From Sphingobacterium siyangense (GTDB taxonomy: Bacteria; Bacteroidota; Bacteroidia; Sphingobacteriales; Sphingobacteriaceae), in assembly GCF_007830445.1 (NCBI RefSeq), contig NZ_VLKR01000026.1, positions 1 through 64,000 of the forward strand: a stretch of 64,000 nucleotides of DNA, in the 5' to 3' direction. Shown one piece after another: positions 60,414 to 64,000 of the stretch. Each line of letters begins with the position of its first letter. The stretch's first letter is position 1. The position numbers were made by a program, and so were the translations under genes. The notes beneath the pieces were generated by a model. That model saw only the letters and a list, made by a program, of their open reading frames with translations, had not been told where the DNA came from and made no database searches.

Positions 60414-61474
60414 TATTTCTGTTTTTTTGATACCGATACATTCACATTCATTCCCGAAAGAAGCTGTTGGGCTCCCTTTTGCTTATCCAGCTCAATGCGC
60501 ACAGGTACGCGTTGTACAATCTTCACAAAGTTGCCCGTTGCATTATCTGGCGGCAAAAGGGAGAATGCAGATCCAGTAGCCGGGGAGATGGAAATAATTT
60601 TTCCATAAAATTTTTGATCCGGATACGCATCAGCAACCACCTCAACCCTATTGCCAAGATGCAAATAGCGGAGTTGTGTTTCCTTAAAATTAGCGGTTAC
60701 CCAGGTTGGGGTTTCTCTATTGACGATAAAGCCCAAAACTTCGCCAGCACTTATCATTTGACCTTTTTCAATCGTGCGTTTGCCAATCTGTCCATCGTAA
60801 GGTGCGCGAATAACGGTATAGCCGACATCAAGCCGTTTGCGGCCGACAGCTGCCGTTAAACGAACACGTTCGGCATCAACCACACCTTTTTTCATATCCA
60901 CATCATGCACACGCTCCTGTGAAGCCTGTAATTTATGCTTTAACGAAGCCAGCTCACTCTTATACACATCCAACGTCGCTTTTACATCCTCCAGTTGCTG
61001 TGCCGTTGCAGACTTTTCCTGAAACAAATAATTATATCGATCATATTCCAACTGTTGCTTGGTTACCCGAGCCTCCCCGGCAGCAATTGATGTGCGTAAA
61101 GATTCATGTTCCGCCTGGAGAATTTCCTTTTGACTATGAAGAACATTGATCTCTGCAGCTTCCTTATTGACGGATGCCGCTACCTGATCAGCCTCATATT
61201 TATATTCCTTATTATCTATAAGCAACAAGGTATCACCCCGTTTAACCAATTGATGATCGTGATAATGCACAGAAACTACATATCCTCCTACCCGGGAAAC
61301 AATGGGATTGATATACTGCGTTACCTGTGCATCATTTGTGTAGGTATACCGCAGTCGCATCCATAATGCTTGAGCGCCCCATAACAACAAGGCCAACAAG
61401 ACAATTCCGGCCAACCAGTTGGTGATTCGAGTGAGTTGTGCCTCCACAACTGTTCTTCGTGATTTAGGTTTCAT
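60413..61474 (-). CDS. HlyD/EmrA-type secretion or efflux adaptor
   Basis: 353 aa. N-terminal transmembrane helix (about 18-36), then VTQYINPIVSRVGGYVVSVHYHDHQLVKRGDTLLLID (about 53-89) and VIRAPYDGQIGKRTIEKGQMISAGEVLGFIV as the two biotinyl-like halves, separated by long coiled coils, with a beta-barrel part (WVTANFKETQLRYLHLGNRVEVVADAYP). Not a lipoprotein, unlike the two RND adaptors. 1-nt overlaps at both ends (TAATG with the TolC gene, TAGTG with the MFS gene). Confidence 0.92.
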   Translation of the reverse strand: MKPKSRRTVVEAQLTRITNWLAGIVLLALLLWGAQALWMRLRYTYTNDAQVTQYINPIVSRVGGYVVSVHYHDHQLVKRGDTLLLIDNKEYKYEADQVAASVNKEAAEINVLHSQKEILQAEHESLRTSIAAGEARVTKQQLEYDRYNYLFQEKSATAQQLEDVKATLDVYKSELASLKHKLQASQERVHDVDMKKGVVDAERVRLTAAVGRKRLDVGYTVIRAPYDGQIGKRTIEKGQMISAGEVLGFIVNRETPTWVTANFKETQLRYLHLGNRVEVVADAYPDQKFYGKIISISPATGSAFSLLPPDNATGNFVKIVQRVPVRIELDKQKGAQQLLSGMNVNVSVSKKQK

Positions 61475-62832
61475 TAGATAGTACCCTTCAAAAATTCGAT
61501 AAAATAATAATGTTTCTGTATCGCAATATGTGCGGTTTCAAGATCAAAAAGTGTTTTTAGGTATTGCATATCAGCATCCAATAGATCCGTAATCAAAGCC
61601 GATGATTTAAAATACCTGTTTTTTATAATTCGTGCATTTTCCTGCGCCAACGCCTTATTGTTTTGACAGACGTCCTGCTGCTTAATAGCCAATTGATAAT
61701 CCAACAGGGCCTGTAACAGCTGATTTTCCAGAATCTCCTCTTCATGATGGTGTTTTACCTCTTGTCGATCCAATGCGATCTGTGCTCCGCGCACCACGTT
61801 TTTATTGAGATAGATAGCCGAGATCGGTATGCTTAATTTGAGCCCTGTGATACTCAGATTATACCAGCTGGGATTATAGGGATACAAGAAGACCTGTGGA
61901 TTGGCAAAGGTAAATGTGCTGGTCAAACCCAACTCAGGAAGATAATTTGATCGCGCCTGTTTGACCGACAATTTCTTCAAAACAACTTCCTGTTCGGATT
62001 TTAGAAGGGAAAAAGCATGGCTTCGCGCTTCGGCAACAAGCGCTTCATAGCTGGGGCTTTCCACTTTAAAAGGTTCGGTCAAGGGGATAATCTCTGCTGT
62101 AATACCGCCAATTAGCTGCAGCTTCTGATTTGCAGCCTGAATATCATGACCGATCTGCACGAGCAACAGTTCCCGCTTCGAAAGTTCCAACGAAATACGC
62201 AAGACGTCACTGTGTAATACCACGCCCGCCTTATACAGATGCTCAATCTCCTTGAGCTGTACCCGTTGATCAGCAATATCCTGCTCGATTAAAGATCGGT
62301 TACTATACGACAGTTCCAAATCCAAAAAAAGATTGCAAACCTCCAATTTCGTCTGTGCTGCGGCATTCTTCCAATCGATTCTAGCCAGCTCATTTTCCAG
62401 TTTTTTGGACTCTATTTTCATTAGGTCCCGATGCCCATTGTAGAGGTTCAGATAAAAATCCAGGCCGCTATCGTACAAGTAATGAATGATATCATGCTGG
62501 GAAGGTTTATTTAAAAGCCCCTGGTCATATACAGGCATATTACTTGCATAACTAGCAGAAGCTCTGGCGGAAATCTTAGGGAGCAACTCCATGCGTTGCT
62601 GCTGTACTGCCACCTCAGTTTCTTTGAGCTGCAAATAAGACTGCTCGATGTATTTACTGTTCTGTAGTGCTTTGTCGATCATGTCTTTCAGCGACATACG
62701 CAAAGAATCGAGGGCGAAGGTGTCCGAAATAGCGCATACTAACAATCCCATGGTTAGTATGCCTTTTGCCCAATAGGGAGGAAAAAAGTTCACGTGTGCT
62801 ATGTAATTTTTTTGCGTTGCAAACTTAGACAC
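61474..62832 (-). CDS. TolC-family outer-membrane protein
   Basis: 452 aa from a GTG at 62832; alternative starts are a GTG at 62793 or the ATG at 62751. Signal-like stretch ILTMGLLVCAISDTFALDS (about 25-43), then MSLKDMIDKALQNSKYIEQSYLQLKETEVAVQQQRMELLPKISARASASY, typical of TolC-family proteins, and a second repeat with LLDADMQYLKTLFDLETAHIAIQKHYYFIEFL. A minus-strand TAAGTTTG sits at 62820-62827, just inside the frame, which may favour the later start. First gene of the EmrAB-like operon. Confidence 0.87.
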   Translation of the reverse strand: MSKFATQKNYIAHVNFFPPYWAKGILTMGLLVCAISDTFALDSLRMSLKDMIDKALQNSKYIEQSYLQLKETEVAVQQQRMELLPKISARASASYASNMPVYDQGLLNKPSQHDIIHYLYDSGLDFYLNLYNGHRDLMKIESKKLENELARIDWKNAAAQTKLEVCNLFLDLELSYSNRSLIEQDIADQRVQLKEIEHLYKAGVVLHSDVLRISLELSKRELLLVQIGHDIQAANQKLQLIGGITAEIIPLTEPFKVESPSYEALVAEARSHAFSLLKSEQEVVLKKLSVKQARSNYLPELGLTSTFTFANPQVFLYPYNPSWYNLSITGLKLSIPISAIYLNKNVVRGAQIALDRQEVKHHHEEEILENQLLQALLDYQLAIKQQDVCQNNKALAQENARIIKNRYFKSSALITDLLDADMQYLKTLFDLETAHIAIQKHYYFIEFLKGTI

Positions 62833-62961
62833 TTATTGGAACTTGGATTTCTTCACAAACGCCAATATGTTATGGAAAAAAGACATTTTTTCATCAATTC
62901 AAACAAAAAGACCAATATCTGCCAAGAAGTCCTTACAATATCCTTTTTTACAGCACATAAA

Positions 62962-62995
62962 AAAGGCCTTTCAAATCATGATTTGAAAGGCCTTT
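62962..62995 (-). terminator. 34-bp perfect palindrome, terminator of the DUF3050 gene
   Basis: A 34-nt palindrome (17-nt arms, centre 62978/62979) lies 21 nt past the stop at 63016. On the minus strand the stem is followed by T5. Overlap with the region upstream of the TolC gene means it may also insulate that operon. Confidence 0.8.
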
Positions 62996-63015
62996 CTCGA
63001 CGGTATAATAATAGA

Positions 63016-63786
63016 TTATCCGTATAAGGAATCTTCTATTGCATTCCACAACTGGATTCTCTTTTGTAGCGCAACTTTACTGATCTCTTTCATTTCCGTC
63101 CATTTAACCTCATCGTCCTTCGCAAGATCTGTGATCATCTGCATCGCCAACGGTCCATGCTCGTCGCCGTCAAGATCAATATGGCGTTGAAAATAATAAA
63201 TAAAGCTATCCAGATTGGCTGTAGGAAAGTTTGTTTTAATTTCTTCCAAAATAGAGGTAAACATTCCCGGGATAAGATCTTCGCGTCCAAATGTAAATGC
63301 TGCAGCAATTTTATGCACCTCGCCCTCAGCAATCACTTCGAATGTAAAATTCAAAAAGTCTTTGATCCGCTTGTCCAATGTGGTCGTTGCAATGACATCG
63401 AATATGTTGCTCGATTTTTTGGCTTGAGCAATAAATTTGTTGACCAGATGAAGGTCGGCACCCATGGCATCCATGGCGTCCAGATACATCTCAAAATGGC
63501 TCAAACGGCGGCCATCAATGTATTCATCCGACTCCTCAGCCAATACAATTTCGTTGATTAGATAGCGTGTTGATGGATGCTCACTCGCAAACCAAGGTAA
63601 AGTCGTACAGGTCAATTTAATCTGTAAAGCTTTTAGTAAAGACATAAAATCCCATACAGCGTACACATGCCCTTCTGTAAAAGAACGTAGATTCTTGATC
63701 GTTTTGATCTTACGATATAAAGGGTGTTGCAATAATACCTCGCGTTCGGCAGCAATGTATTCGTTAATTTCCGCAATTCTATTCAT
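63016..63786 (-). CDS. DUF3050 family protein (haem oxygenase-like helical fold)
   Basis: 256 aa from the ATG at 63786; the frame is open to 63900 but the family starts near MNRIAEINEYIAAEREVLLQHPLY. Motifs: FTEGHVYAVWDFMSLLKALQ, LINEIVLAEESDEYID, SHFEMYLDAMDAMGA, GREDLIPGMF and YYFQRHIDLDGDEHGPLAMQM. The repeated Glu and His residues suit a di-metal or haem-oxygenase-like enzyme; the activity is not established. A minus-strand TACTTTTG at 63791-63798 ends 4 nt before the ATG, so the transcript might be leaderless. Confidence 0.88.
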   Translation of the reverse strand: MNRIAEINEYIAAEREVLLQHPLYRKIKTIKNLRSFTEGHVYAVWDFMSLLKALQIKLTCTTLPWFASEHPSTRYLINEIVLAEESDEYIDGRRLSHFEMYLDAMDAMGADLHLVNKFIAQAKKSSNIFDVIATTTLDKRIKDFLNFTFEVIAEGEVHKIAAAFTFGREDLIPGMFTSILEEIKTNFPTANLDSFIYYFQRHIDLDGDEHGPLAMQMITDLAKDDEVKWTEMKEISKVALQKRIQLWNAIEDSLYG

Positions 63787-64000
63787 GGCGCAAAAGTATT
63801 GTCTTATCTCTATTTTTAAAAGTATTTTCGATGAGATTACAGTAACATGATAAATTTTTCGCCCAGCTATCCGCTTCATAACCAAATCACAGCCAACCAC
63901 GCGCCTCGCTTTTGACCTCCGTATTCCTGTTGCTAACGCCCATTTACCCTTAAAAACAAAAATATTTTTTATTATAAAAAATAATCTACTATATTTGTAG
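63787..64000. other. intergenic region at the window end
   Basis: No gene seen. A plus-strand TATATTTG (63990-63997), matching TAnnTTTG, may be the -7 element of a gene beyond the window, although no TTG lies 19 nt before it. Confidence 0.35.

Noticed and set aside
1-64000. Mobile elements, prophage or CRISPR arrays
   Set aside because: No transposase, integrase, phage gene, terminal inverted repeats or regularly spaced repeats were found; the short tandem duplications are two-copy only.
1-64000. tRNA or rRNA genes
   Set aside because: No cloverleaf-like sequence with a TTCGA-type loop and CCA-end, and no rRNA core, seen in the intergenic stretches.

Overview
The window reads as a chromosomal segment of a Bacteroidota bacterium, most likely Sphingobacterium or a close relative. 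This rests on the protein repertoire (a TonB receptor with an N-terminal carboxypeptidase-regulatory-like domain, LytTR regulators paired with LytS-type kinases, a DUF4964/DUF4965 glutaminase, many small VOC and GNAT proteins), the moderate to low GC, the near absence of Shine-Dalgarno sequences, and a few promoters of the Bacteroidota type (TTG, 19 nt, TAnnTTTG). I see no rRNA, tRNA, CRISPR array, insertion sequence or prophage. Genus is inference.

Layout. 1-6.2 kb: a TonB-dependent siderophore-type receptor divergent from an HxlR regulator, a VOC protein, an HPP-family membrane protein, and a lipoprotein with a toxin-like C-terminal domain overlapping a small partner gene. 6.2-12.4 kb: a minus-strand TolC/RND/adaptor efflux operon. 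12.5-18.7 kb: small membrane and exported proteins, a LytTR regulator/LytS-type kinase pair and a DUF1062 protein. 18.8-23.4 kb: a large glutaminase-family protein and an MscS channel. 23.7-26.3 kb: a tight paiB/paiA/yggS/amidotransferase-like operon. 26.9-31.9 kb: a quinone redox pair (YgiN-like and MdaB-like) divergent from a LysR regulator, a Crp-type regulator, dihydrolipoyl dehydrogenase and an OsmC protein. 32-39.6 kb: a second LytTR/LytS pair divergent from a second TolC/RND/adaptor operon. 39.7-47.5 kb: a penicillin-acylase-type hydrolase, a lipoprotein, methyltransferase, alpha/beta hydrolase, Dyp peroxidase, DUF4180, several GNATs and a VOC protein. 47.6-51.5 kb: AraC regulator, oleate hydratase and a 3-hydroxyacyl-CoA dehydrogenase. 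51.6-54.4 kb: serine hydrolase, a one-helix membrane protein, DinB. 54.5-62.8 kb: two OmpR/kinase systems facing an EmrAB-TolC-like operon. 63-64 kb: a DUF3050 protein.

The dominant theme is envelope traffic and stress: three tripartite exporters, four two-component systems, redox and peroxide enzymes, and fatty-acid hydration. The two RND operons have the same gene order and nearly identical gene sizes and look like paralogues.

Points most worth a second look: the lipoprotein/small-protein pair at 5.1-6.2 kb (possible surface toxin and immunity protein); a sensor kinase at 57.4-58.8 kb whose phospho-accepting His position is Asn; an EF-hand-like loop inserted in the second RND permease; a nested TAACAGGG inverted-repeat element at 42.0 kb; and several operator-like dyads beside HxlR and LysR genes. 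Nothing was searched or computed beyond reading the sequence; family names come from motif recognition.
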